Source: a virus. Taken from it: 20,946 nucleotides of DNA. The notes beneath the pieces were generated by a model that did no database searches, had not been told where the DNA came from, and worked only from the letters and a program-made list of their open reading frames with translations. Of this stretch, positions 1-8,400 are shown in pieces. The first letter of the stretch is position 1, and every line of letters begins with the position of its first letter. Both the position numbers and the translations under genes were made by a program. The stretch is taken from positions 1 through 20,946 of IMG/VR virus record IMGVR_UViG_3300037189_014982. One strand, given 5' to 3'.

Positions 1-889
1 CGGGACTACGGTAGCCAAACGGCTGCTGCGGAACGCCAAATGGGTCAGGGTGCATCGTCGCAGGCATGCTCGCGGGCATAGCGGGCTGGCCCATGAACTC
101 GCGCCACTGCTCTGGCGCGATAGCAGCCACCCGCGCGCGCTGCTCGGCCGATCGAGGAGCGAAAACATCATTAATGTCGAACGGATCGTAAGCGCGCTTG
201 TTTTCCCACGCAGCGGGCTGCTGCGGCGCAGAATCGCCAAGCCCCTCCATGTCGGCTACGGCCGCAGAAACTGGGTCAGCAGGCTTCTCGGCGGCAGGCT
301 TCTCGGCGGCAGGCTTTTGGGCAGGCTTCTGGGGGGGGTTGGGTTTCTGCTTGCCAGCCGCGCCGCGTGTTTTTTTGGATGTGGCGGCTGCTTTCGTTTT
401 GGCTGCGGCTGCGCGCAAGTCCTTCAGCGTGTCCTCGCGCTGTCCCTCGTATTGCCACTTGTAGCCCGGCCCCATGTCGTTTTGTGTGAGCAGTTCGTCA
501 TCGGACAGGGCCGGAGGGTCTTCCAAGAGGTCTTCGTCGCCCGCCCGTTCGGGCAAGTTGCCGCTTTCAACCTTCTGGTTGGTGTCGGACACTACGGCGC
601 CGCCCTTTCCGGTCTTTGCGGCTTGCGGGGTTGCGTACAGCGCGTCGGCCAGCGCCGCAAACCCCTTGGTGACATTCTTGGGGTCGGCCCCGCGCACGAT
701 TCGCAGCGCCTCGGCCGCTAGTTCAGCGTCTTCGCCGCCCTCATCTACTCGCGTTTGCAGGGCTTGCCACATCTCCAGCATTTGCCGCTTGGAGGTGTCG
801 CTGTCTCCCGCCACGATGGCGTCAAAATCCGCGCGCTTTTTGGGAAAATCGCCGGAATCAAGCAGTTTGCGAAGGCTGGCTTGGGACAT
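1..889 (-). CDS. Partial hypothetical virion-region protein with Lys/Pro/Ala-rich linker (3' end outside window)
   Basis: The frame opens with ATG at 889, two bases after the TAA of the 815-aa gene, and stays open to the left edge, giving about 296 residues with no stop, so the C-terminus is missing. The N-terminal part (start MSQASLRKLLDSG, roughly residues 1-100) looks helical and acidic. Around residues 160-200 there is a low-complexity basic linker with KTKAAATSKK and KPAAEKPAAEKPA repeats, followed by a segment rich in Pro, Gln and Met. The linker DNA carries a 7-base A run and an 8-base C run on the coding strand, but the reading frame is consistent on both sides, so I do not infer a frameshift. 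No strong ribosome binding site is visible, and translation is probably coupled to the upstream gene. I do not recognise a family. Its place at the end of the virion-gene run suggests a structural or internal virion protein; that is inference. Confidence 0.75.
   Translation of the reverse strand, partial: MSQASLRKLLDSGDFPKKRADFDAIVAGDSDTSKRQMLEMWQALQTRVDEGGEDAELAAEALRIVRGADPKNVTKGFAALADALYATPQAAKTGKGGAVVSDTNQKVESGNLPERAGDEDLLEDPPALSDDELLTQNDMGPGYKWQYEGQREDTLKDLRAAAAKTKAAATSKKTRGAAGKQKPNPPQKPAQKPAAEKPAAEKPADPVSAAVADMEGLGDSAPQQPAAWENKRAYDPFDINDVFAPRSAEQRARVAAIAPEQWREFMGQPAMPASMPATMHPDPFGVPQQPFGYRSP
281..330 (-). repeat. 15-nt direct tandem repeat encoding KPAAE units
   Basis: The plus strand shows two exact copies of AGGCTTCTCGGCGGC (281-295 and 296-310), then a shortened copy (311-322) and a partial one (323-330). 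On the coding strand they give KPA(Q)KPAAEKPAAEKPA in frame. Such a repeat can expand or contract without disturbing the frame because its length is a multiple of three. Confidence 0.85.
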
Positions 890-891
890 GG

Positions 892-3339
892 TTAAACCAA
901 AAGAAAGCGCATGGGGGAGTTCTGCGGCAACTTGTATATGGACGCGCTGTCGGTGGTTCCGGGGCCGTCTCCCTCGCCCATCAACCGCATCAGTTCCTCG
1001 ATGGCCTGCTGCTCGGCGTCAGTGGAATCGGGAGGCGGAGCCGGGGTTTCGGCCTCTGCCCCCTCTCCCATGAGCCGCATCAGTTCGGCCTCTGCGGCGG
1101 CTTCCTCGGGCGAGGCGGCAGTGGGATCACGGCCCAGTTGGTCTTCGATGTTGCGAATCGGCTTGGCGGCAGGCGGGCGCTGCACAGCGCGCTCACCATA
1201 CACCGGATACGGGTAGTCCTGCGAGCCAACTCCTGCGCGCGCAGCCTTCTCCATTGACGGGCTGGCGAGGAACGGCTCGCCGTTCCAGTACGCAGCAGCA
1301 TCCGGCGTAGTGGGCTGGTCTGGCGCGGCGGCAATCGACCGCTCAATAAGCGGCGTTATCCGCTCCATGAAATCGGGGTCTTCAATGGAAAACAGGCTGC
1401 GGATCATGGCCGTAATGTGCTGCCCGCTTGGCATCAGATTTGGGTATGAATAGTTGCCTTCTGCGTCTACCAACGCAAAAGGCGCGCGCCACCACGGAAA
1501 CATCTGGTCAAGGTCAACCGTTGCCTCGTTGTCGATAGGCGCGCTAAATAGGCCGGATGCCTCGGCTTCAGCCTCCGACACGCCCTCAAACTGATATTCT
1601 TTCCTGACCGGGGCGGTCTTCTGGTACAGCGGAACAATGACCTTTTCGTAAGCGCCAAGGTTGCGCCGCTGCACCTCGCGCTCAATCTCCAGTGGTTTCT
1701 TGCCGCTCCAGCGAGCGCCCGGCCTTTGGGAAGTGCCGGTGGTAACCACCGTGTCTGGGTCAGGCCCGGAAGACGGCATGGCAACGTCATACAGCGCGCG
1801 CCGTAGTTCAACGTCTTGCTGATCGAGCCAGCGGCTTGCGGCCTTGACCGCTTGCGTGCTGCTTTGAGAGCCACGCAATACAGAGTAGAGCGCAGGGAGC
1901 CGAACCCCACGGGGCAGGGTGCCAATGTTCTCATCCACAAAAGCCGCCACAGCGGCCCGCCTGTCGCGACTTGGCTGCACTACGCGAGGCAGCGTGGCAG
2001 CGCCCCCGGTTTGCTCGGCGGCGTCCTCGGCCTTGGCAAGTTGCCCAAGTTGATCGCCCGCAAGCCGGGAGCGAGCCGTGCCGCGAGTGCTTGCGGCACC
2101 CTCTGTCATGCCCCAAAACTCCATGTCATCTTGCGTCAGGCCGCCGCTGCCGCCGCGAGGGCGCTGCTCTGCTGTGTCGAGCATCCCGTGCAAGGGGCTA
2201 AGGCCGCGCGCCGCCGGAACGTCGAGCGGCGTGACGCCATCCTTTGGCTCGAAATGCGAGTGCGTGTCGGCGCTCTTGACCACTTTGTTCTTAGAGTTGA
2301 GGTAGTCAGGGCGCACCATGTGTGCGCTGTGGCGCGCAGACACGGCGAGATGCGAGCGATCCCACGTGGGGGTTTCCGCGTTAATCGTGGCCCGCGCGGC
2401 TGCGCGCGCTCCCTCTTCGTCATCGAACAAGCCGCTCAAGGCCGGGCCGTCGCCCACGCCTCCTTTTAAAGGCGCTTGCTGCGAGTCCCGCGTCACCGTG
2501 GCGTCAAGAAGACCGCCAAACAAATCCAGCACGCTATTGCCGGGGGCCGCCTCTGACGTTTGCGCTCGCTTGGGCGCAATCAGAACGCCCCCCCGCGTTG
2601 CCTGCACTTGCGCGTCCTTTAGAACCTGAATGAGGTTGCGTTGGCGAGCCTGTGGGCCATCAGGCGCGATAGTGACACGCCTCCATCCGCGCGCCTTTTG
2701 CGCCTCGCTCCAATCTGTGCCCGGCTGCTCGACCTCCACGCGCTCCTCGCCGCGCTTGGGGGCGGGTGGCTCGGCTTGCTTGGGGACGAGCAGTGTCCTC
2801 GGCCCAGCGCGTTCCACCGCCTCGTTTGTGGCCTGCGCAAACTTTTGCTTCTTTGCCGAACCGCGCTTGGCTTTCGCGGGCGCGGCAGGCGGCTCTGCCA
2901 ACCCTCCGCCCAGCAGTGGCTCAAACACCTCCGGCCTGCCTGCGCGGCGCAGCACCAGCGCCCTCTCGTCGGGCGACAGCCGCAGCAGCGCACCAGCCAC
3001 GTGCCCCGTAATCGTGTCTGGCTCGCGGCGGTGCGTCTCTGCGACGGTGCGCACCAGATCAGCCAACTCATTTAGTGGCTTGATGGCTTGGTTAACGCCG
3101 GATTTCGCCGCCTTGGCGGCCTGCCAGTTGGACAGGGCTTGTCTTGCGCGCTCGGCTATTACCTCGGCGCTCGCCGCAACGTCTTTTTCGGGGGCCAACT
3201 CCTTGTCAATGATGCCAAGACCGCCGTCCTCTGTGGGGGCAAGCGTCTCAACAACGCCCACGCCTTTGCCGTACTGCTCGGGAACGCCGAGTTGCGGCAG
3301 GCGCGCGCTGGCAAGGAGTTTTCTAGTTTCGCCAGCCAT
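892..3339 (-). CDS. Large hypothetical protein (815 aa), candidate internal virion protein
   Basis: The ATG at 3339 overlaps the TAA of the preceding 104-aa gene as TAATG, a sign of translational coupling. The 815-residue product has no signal peptide or obvious membrane segment. The N-terminal 140 residues look mostly helical, with a basic Ala/Lys patch at about 155-166. The middle is rich in Ala, Gly and Arg and looks poorly ordered. A more ordered part near residues 560-690 contains YSYPNLMPSG and a helix-like stretch ITAMIRSLFSIEDPDFM. The C-terminus carries two copies of LMRLMGEG (residues 753-760 and 783-790) separated by a Pro-rich spacer. I do not recognise a family, and I see no lytic transglycosylase or peptidase motif. 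In short-tailed phages large proteins encoded just after the tail genes are often ejection proteins; that role is only inferred from position and size. Confidence 0.8.
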   Translation of the reverse strand: MAGETRKLLASARLPQLGVPEQYGKGVGVVETLAPTEDGGLGIIDKELAPEKDVAASAEVIAERARQALSNWQAAKAAKSGVNQAIKPLNELADLVRTVAETHRREPDTITGHVAGALLRLSPDERALVLRRAGRPEVFEPLLGGGLAEPPAAPAKAKRGSAKKQKFAQATNEAVERAGPRTLLVPKQAEPPAPKRGEERVEVEQPGTDWSEAQKARGWRRVTIAPDGPQARQRNLIQVLKDAQVQATRGGVLIAPKRAQTSEAAPGNSVLDLFGGLLDATVTRDSQQAPLKGGVGDGPALSGLFDDEEGARAAARATINAETPTWDRSHLAVSARHSAHMVRPDYLNSKNKVVKSADTHSHFEPKDGVTPLDVPAARGLSPLHGMLDTAEQRPRGGSGGLTQDDMEFWGMTEGAASTRGTARSRLAGDQLGQLAKAEDAAEQTGGAATLPRVVQPSRDRRAAVAAFVDENIGTLPRGVRLPALYSVLRGSQSSTQAVKAASRWLDQQDVELRRALYDVAMPSSGPDPDTVVTTGTSQRPGARWSGKKPLEIEREVQRRNLGAYEKVIVPLYQKTAPVRKEYQFEGVSEAEAEASGLFSAPIDNEATVDLDQMFPWWRAPFALVDAEGNYSYPNLMPSGQHITAMIRSLFSIEDPDFMERITPLIERSIAAAPDQPTTPDAAAYWNGEPFLASPSMEKAARAGVGSQDYPYPVYGERAVQRPPAAKPIRNIEDQLGRDPTAASPEEAAAEAELMRLMGEGAEAETPAPPPDSTDAEQQAIEELMRLMGEGDGPGTTDSASIYKLPQNSPMRFLLV
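970..1083 (-). repeat. Duplicated LMRLMGEG motif in the 815-aa protein
   Basis: Two in-frame copies of an (A/E)ELMRLMGEG segment start 30 residues apart, at residues 753 and 783. They are joined by an acidic, Pro-rich spacer containing TPAPPPDSTD. Each copy would form a short amphipathic helix ending in Gly-Glu-Gly. The DNA copies are similar but not identical (CCCATCAACCGCATCAGTTC and CCCATGAGCCGCATCAGTTC on the plus strand), so the motif looks kept at protein level after an older duplication. Confidence 0.75.
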
Positions 3340-3653
3340 TACTTCTTGGGCTTCTTTTTCGGCGCGGGCTTGGCCTTGGACTCGATCTCGTCCATAGCCT
3401 CGTCGGACAGGTCTTCGTCATCCATTTCGACCGGGGCAGGGGAGCCGTGCTGCTCTTCTGCGAGGTCGGCCAGTTTCTCGCGCTCCTCGTCAGCCTCTTC
3501 AGTCGCCTCGTCTTTGTCTGCCTTCTCTTTCTTGCCGCGCTTGTGGATGGGCAGAGAGCGCTCTTTCTCCGACATCACGGCGTCTTCCAGCATCTCGATG
3601 AGAGCGGACTTCGTGAACTTCTTGAACGGGTTCTTGCCGAGATTCATTTCCAT
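3339..3653 (-). CDS. Small, highly charged hypothetical protein (104 aa)
   Basis: I choose the ATG at 3653 rather than the in-frame GTG at 3659, because the TGAGGT ribosome binding site (3660-3665) sits at good spacing from the ATG and overlaps the GTG. The product begins MEMNLGKNPFKKF. A short N-terminal region (KSALIEMLEDAVM) looks like an amphipathic helix, followed by a Lys/Arg patch, a long Glu/Asp-rich stretch and a Lys/Pro-rich tail ending in KPAPKKKPKK. This alternation of basic and acidic blocks suggests disorder and interaction with nucleic acid or protein partners. No family is recognised. The gene lies between a 170-aa gene ending at 3663 and the 815-aa gene, whose start overlaps its stop. 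Confidence 0.75.
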   Translation of the reverse strand: MEMNLGKNPFKKFTKSALIEMLEDAVMSEKERSLPIHKRGKKEKADKDEATEEADEEREKLADLAEEQHGSPAPVEMDDEDLSDEAMDEIESKAKPAPKKKPKK

Positions 3654-3659
3654 AGCCAC

Positions 3660-3665
3660 ACCTCA
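3660..3665 (-). promoter_or_regulatory. Ribosome binding site deciding the start of the 104-aa gene
   Basis: The coding strand reads TGAGGT just upstream of GTGGCTATG. The distance fits initiation at the ATG (3653) and is too short for the GTG (3659). It overlaps the stop of the preceding gene. Confidence 0.6.
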
Positions 3666-4175
3666 AATAAGGCCACCAAGGATCGTGGTCTGCCGCGCCT
3701 TTGCGGCCACCGCCTCCTTGATCATGCGTTCGTAGTCGGACAGGTTGACATCGACAAACCGCTTGTAAGCGGCCATGCGTTCCCGGTTGAGGGTCTGGTC
3801 GCGGCCCAAGATCAGGTCGCGCACCCAGCCCTTCTCGCCAGCCAGCCGCTCTTGGAACTGCAAGTCGGAGGATGCGGAGTCCGAGAACTTGGTCAGCATG
3901 TCCTGCTGGGCTTGCGCGTACCCCTTGGCCGCTTCGGTGTCGGCCTGCACGCCAGACCTGTAGGCGCCCATCTTGCCGCCAGCGCCGATGCCCTTGCCCT
4001 GCTGCTGGTTGTACTGGCGCTGGTCACCCTGATAAGCAGCCTGCGCCATCGCTTGGTTGCGGCTGGAGTCTTGCAGGCGCGCGTCCGGGGTGATCGGCCC
4101 GGTGAACGTCGTGCTGTAGTTGTTGTTGGTCTTGTACTGCGTGGGCGAGTTTGTCTTGGGCGAGTTGGTGAACAT
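3663..4175 (-). CDS. Hypothetical virion-region protein (170 aa) ending in GGLI
   Basis: The ATG at 4175 directly follows the TAA of the upstream gene (TAAATG). The N-terminal 70 residues are rich in Asn, Gln, Thr and Ser and probably disordered, with QGDQRQYNQQQGKG near residues 49-62. The rest looks helical and rich in Gln, Ala, Arg and Glu (from about residue 80), including SSDLQFQERLAGEKGWVRDL and ERMAAYKRFVDVNLSDYERM. The protein ends in a hydrophobic TTILGGLI. The neighbouring 198-aa protein has the same plan: disordered N-terminus, helical second half, and a WLSMIGGLL end. The two may be distant paralogues that act together, for example as small ejection or internal virion proteins. 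No family is recognised and the role is inferred only from context. Confidence 0.75.
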   Translation of the reverse strand: MFTNSPKTNSPTQYKTNNNYSTTFTGPITPDARLQDSSRNQAMAQAAYQGDQRQYNQQQGKGIGAGGKMGAYRSGVQADTEAAKGYAQAQQDMLTKFSDSASSDLQFQERLAGEKGWVRDLILGRDQTLNRERMAAYKRFVDVNLSDYERMIKEAVAAKARQTTILGGLI

Positions 4176-4772
4176 TTAGAGCAGCCCCCCGATCATCGAT
4201 AGCCACATAGCGGTCTGCTCGGCGTTCTCGTTCAGCCTCTCGGTGTGCCAGTACTGGGACAGGTCTTTGATGCCCGTCGTGTAGCGCGTGTCGGTGTCCT
4301 CACCAAAGATCGCCTTGTAGACCTCCATTTGGAAGCGGTCGCTGGCGTTCTGTCGCTGGGCAAGAATGTCCTCGGCGCGGGCCTTCTCGGCCTGCTGCCG
4401 GTACTCGGTGTTGAACTTGTCGGCAGACTTGTTGAGCGACTGTCGGCTGAAGTCGGCTACAGAGCGGGACAGCGCGGCCCGCGAGGACGCCCCGGCCCCG
4501 GAGCCGTAGGACTGCGGGGTCTGCTTTACGGAACTGATCTGCGCCATGCGACCGGGATCGAGCGGCGGGCGCGTTGAGATCGAGGACTGATAGCCACCGG
4601 CTGGCGGCTGGATTTCCGTTGGGCCTACGGTGGGGAAACGCGGGCTGCGGAAGCCCGGCTGCGGCATGCGGCCCAGCGGCGGCGGATCGGCAGGCTTCTT
4701 GTCGGCGGTGCCCGTGTAAGGCGTCCAGTTGCCGACTTGCTTGTAACCGGGGTTTCCGTAGTCAGAACGCAT
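4176..4772 (-). CDS. Hypothetical virion-region protein (198 aa) ending in GGLL
   Basis: The ATG at 4772 follows the stop of the 228-aa gene after 4 bases, with AGGGTG upstream as a possible ribosome binding site. Residues 1-90 are rich in Pro, Gly and Ser (PPPLGRMPQPGFRSPRFPTV) and probably extended. From about residue 95 the chain looks helical: SRAALSRSVADFSRQSLNK, then a charged Arg/Gln/Glu stretch, then ERLNENAEQTAMWLSMIGGLL with a hydrophobic C-terminus. It has no signal peptide. It shares its layout and its GGL(L/I) end with the next gene. I do not recognise a family; internal virion or ejection protein is a guess from position. Confidence 0.75.
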   Translation of the reverse strand: MRSDYGNPGYKQVGNWTPYTGTADKKPADPPPLGRMPQPGFRSPRFPTVGPTEIQPPAGGYQSSISTRPPLDPGRMAQISSVKQTPQSYGSGAGASSRAALSRSVADFSRQSLNKSADKFNTEYRQQAEKARAEDILAQRQNASDRFQMEVYKAIFGEDTDTRYTTGIKDLSQYWHTERLNENAEQTAMWLSMIGGLL

Positions 4773-4776
4773 GCCG

Positions 4777-5463
4777 TCACCCTGTCCACAAGAACGCGCT
4801 TTGGAGAAACTCGCCGGGCGGAGTGCCTACCTTCTTAATCCCGCATTGCCCGCCAAGGCTGTCCTTGATCTCGATCTGCTCGATGTTCTTGATCTGCATG
4901 AACTCTTGCGGCTTGAGCCGGATGCGGATCACCGTGCCCTCGGGCCGTTCCTCGACAGTGGCCTCTAAATATTCTTTTGGCTCGACTTCCACCGAAATCG
5001 GCACCGACTCGACCTCGCCGGTCGCAGCGTTAAGGCGAGCGTGGTCACCTCCCTGCTGCCGGATGTTCAGCGTCACCTCGGACTGCGACACCTCGTCCGT
5101 TGCTCCGGTAGCCACCGAGACAAACTTCCCGGCCTTCACATTGGGCGTGGACAGGGTGGGTGAGGCGGATGCGGGTTGGGCGCCGTCATACGGGTGCCGG
5201 GTGTCGCGTGGCTGATACTTCACGCCGCTGCCACGAACGCGCGCTCGGAATGGACTATCCACGGGGTGGTCGAGGTTCGGCAGCAGATACCGGCGGGTAT
5301 CGGCGTCGATCATGCGCATGCGGTCGGTCGGGGTGGCGTCCGATAACTGCGGGCCGGTGGACAGCCGCCCGGTGGCGGCGTTGTCGATGGCGTTGCTGAT
5401 GAGTTTGGCGGCTGCTGGCGAGATGCCGCCATTGATCAGGCTTTTCTCAAGATCACTCGGCAT
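4777..5463 (-). CDS. Hypothetical protein (228 aa) following the giant tail gene
   Basis: I prefer the ATG at 5463 to an in-frame TTG at 5472, because GGAG (5473-5476) lies 9 bases before the ATG and touches the TTG. The start overlaps the end of the giant tail gene by 11 bases. The N-terminal region (MPSDLEKSLINGGISPAAAK) looks helical, followed by a segment rich in Arg, Asp and Pro up to about residue 110. The second half is predicted beta-rich: SEVTLNIRQQGGDHARL, SVEVEPKEYLEATVEE and GTVIRIRLKPQEF. The end (GEFLQSAFLWTG) is hydrophobic. No family recognised. It could be a minor virion protein that attaches to the tail; that is inference from gene order. Confidence 0.75.
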   Translation of the reverse strand: MPSDLEKSLINGGISPAAAKLISNAIDNAATGRLSTGPQLSDATPTDRMRMIDADTRRYLLPNLDHPVDSPFRARVRGSGVKYQPRDTRHPYDGAQPASASPTLSTPNVKAGKFVSVATGATDEVSQSEVTLNIRQQGGDHARLNAATGEVESVPISVEVEPKEYLEATVEERPEGTVIRIRLKPQEFMQIKNIEQIEIKDSLGGQCGIKKVGTPPGEFLQSAFLWTG

Positions 5464-8400
5464 CCTCGACAACTCCGTTCAAGTTCAGGCTGTGCAGCAC
5501 GAACTGATGCGGCTGCTTGACGATGTCGTTCGCGATCCAAAAGTTGGTGCGCTCCCACGGGCTGGCCTGCTCCGGCCTGCCGTACAGTTCGACCTGAAGA
5601 TGCTGATCCTCTCCGGTCATGTCCGTGTACACGCGGGAAGCGAACTTGGCCTTGGCAACACCCGTGGCAAACCCAAGATGCGAGGCTTCACGGCTGGTGT
5701 TGAGGACGGTGCTGGCGCTGTCCTGCCGATGCACGAACCCGCCCGGCCCGCCTCGGTCGCGGCGCATCAGGTTGGCCCGCATCTCGTCGCGTCCGTTGAA
5801 CCGCTCGATGATCTCGACTTCCTTGTCGGACTGCGTAGGCGTATAGACCACCGTGACAGAGCGGTCGATCAGGCCGTCGCCACCCTTGGCGTTGTCCTCG
5901 TTGACCAACTGCATGAAGCCAGTTGCCATGCGGAACGGCACGTGGGTGCGGAACGGCTTGCGAAACATCACTTCCATTTCGGTGCCGCCGTAATCCAGCC
6001 AGCCCGGCGCATTGCCAACCAAGCCGTCGCCGGTCGCGTCTACACGGAATCGCTCCTCCATGGCCTTGGCAGCAGCCGTGCCCAAGGAATGCGACTCCAG
6101 CGTGGAAAGGTACTCCCACGAATCGGTCATCGACCACGCGGCCAGAAAGCCAAACGTGTTGTTGCGATACAGCAACTGATTGACGCCGTTGATGCGCTCC
6201 GCCGCGAGCGGCGTTTCGTTGTTGGCCGCAAACGCAGCCATCGTCAATCGATTGCCCCAGAACTTAATGGCGGTGCTGTTGGCAAAGAGTTCGCCAATCG
6301 AGTTGTAAGACAGGATCGTGCTTTCTTGCTGGTCGATCCATGTCTGCCCGGCGGGTGGGCCGTACACGCGCGCGGCCCCAAACAGCATGCTGACCGGCGT
6401 GCCGTCCGGGTGCGTGAGGTGGATGTTCTGGCCGTCGATCCGCGACACGAATGCGTTGAGCGGAATGAACGGCCCGATAGCCTCCATTCCAATCTCGGCT
6501 ACGGGGGTTTCCAGCCGGATCGGTGCAGTGGCCTCGGTGGTCAGTAGTGCGGACAGTTCGGAGGAGAGGTTAGCCGTGACGGCTGGCTCGATAGTCGTGA
6601 GCCTGCGGGGCTTGAGGCGAACGTAGTCCTGCCCCTTAGACACCGTGCAGAGGCGGCGAACCAGAGGGGTAACCGTGTAGTTGGCATAGGCCACCGCCTG
6701 CACTCCGCCCGGCTCCGGCGCGCCGATGTCCAGTTTGATGGCGTCGTACTCCACGCCCTGCAACGCCAGCCCATCGTGCGTGGCGAGTGGGCTGTTGTTC
6801 TCTGCGAGCAGGCCGATGCCCCACGATGCGGCCCAGCCAGCGCTCTGGATGATCACATCGACCAGCCGCCCCTCGCTCACCACGCCCCGGACAACCGCAC
6901 CTGTGCAGTTGGGCACCGTGATAGCGGGAGCCTCCCGGTATCCGCTGCCGCCCGCAGTCACGAACGCATCGGTGAGGGAGTCGTTGGCGTGATCGCTGTC
7001 TCCGGCGATCTCATACAGGTTGCCATCCACGCCCCCCAGCAGGATCGTGGTAAGGCGCGCATCGCTCGGCCTGCCGGTGCAGGCTGCGGTCAGGCTGTTG
7101 GGATAGGACTCTGTCCACCACGTGCCCGCCTGAATGTCGAAGCACAGGGCGAACGCTGGCGTGTCCGTGGGGTTCGTTTTGAGCGTGCAGAAGAACCGCA
7201 GAATGTGCGTGCGCGGATCGGTCTGTAGGAAGAACGTCTCCCGCTTGCTGAAGTCGATCAACTCGCTGACGAAGAAGTCGCGAATGGGTAGACTGATGTC
7301 CTTGACCTCGCCGTTACGGGCCATCGAGTAGATGCCCGATTCGTCGGCGGCATACAGCACGTTTTCGTGGATGTCCCACCCGCGCTGATGCAAACACCCT
7401 CGGTGCGCCATCATCTGGATCGAGGCGTCTACTGCCGGGTCGGTGTTGTAGGAAACGGCGTAGGTGTGCGAGTGCTGCATCGCAAGCAGCATGCTGCCGA
7501 ATGGAACGAGCGCAGTGAGAACGTCGGTGTTCTTCTGGTTGTTCTGGATCGGCAGTTCGTTCACATCGGGGAACGATTCAAACTCGTCAAACTCGCTATA
7601 GAACAGCGTGTTGACATCCTTGCCGCTAGTGCTGGCCCCCATCCAAAGGCGGTCTTGGAACGCCACGCCTACGGCCATGTCGGTGCGCGGCCTGCCAAAG
7701 CGATAGGCATTCACGGAGCCGTTGGGCAGCACGACAGGCATGGCAGCGTAGTTGGCCCGGTCGGGGTCGAACAACTGCTCGTCAGTCAGCGTGTCCCCGC
7801 CCACGATCTCGACGCCGTTCGGGCCGGGCGCCCCATACGCCTCCAGCCGATAGAACACCAACGATTGGTCGGCACTGGTGCGCCAGAGTTCAACCATGTC
7901 GGCACGGTCGGGGGGAGTCGCGCCCGGCAGTGACCAAACAAGTTTGGAGCAATGCGTGCGGCTGTCGTTTGGCCCGGCGTCCACATCAAAGATGGGCGAC
8001 AAGTCGCTGTAGGCGATTGGCTTGGTCAGGTCGCGAATCGTGACGGTTGTTGTCGGACGCGCGGCGAAGATCACAAGGTTGCCGCTGTTGAGCAGTTCCA
8101 ACTCGGCATTGGGGTATTCGCCGGGCGCGAATGTCTGTGTTGACCAATGCGGCAGGTCATCGCCCAACCGGATCGTCATGCGCCCCAAGCCGCCAAAGGA
8201 CAGGCGCGAACCGGCAATGCTGGTGCCCGCGTTCCAGATCACCGTGGAGGTGTCGAGGTCGGTGATCGTGAGGTCGCCGCCTGTCTCCATCTTGAGTTCG
8301 TATCGCCCGTTTGGAGAGCGAATCGCCTCTCCGGGGTCAAGAAACGATCCCGTTAGAATGCGAGACGCGCTGTTGCTGGAGCGCGGAGTAGCGGTGCGCG

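Noticed and set aside
331-376. Possible programmed frameshift at the A7 and C8 runs in the partial left gene
   Set aside because: The A run is not in the X-XXY-YYZ phase for -1 slippage, and the zero frame stays open with the same composition before and after both runs.
5312-6547. Plus-strand open frame of 411 codons across the end of the giant tail gene and the start of the 228-aa gene
   Set aside because: It crosses two minus-strand genes, has no recognisable domain, and looks like an antisense shadow.
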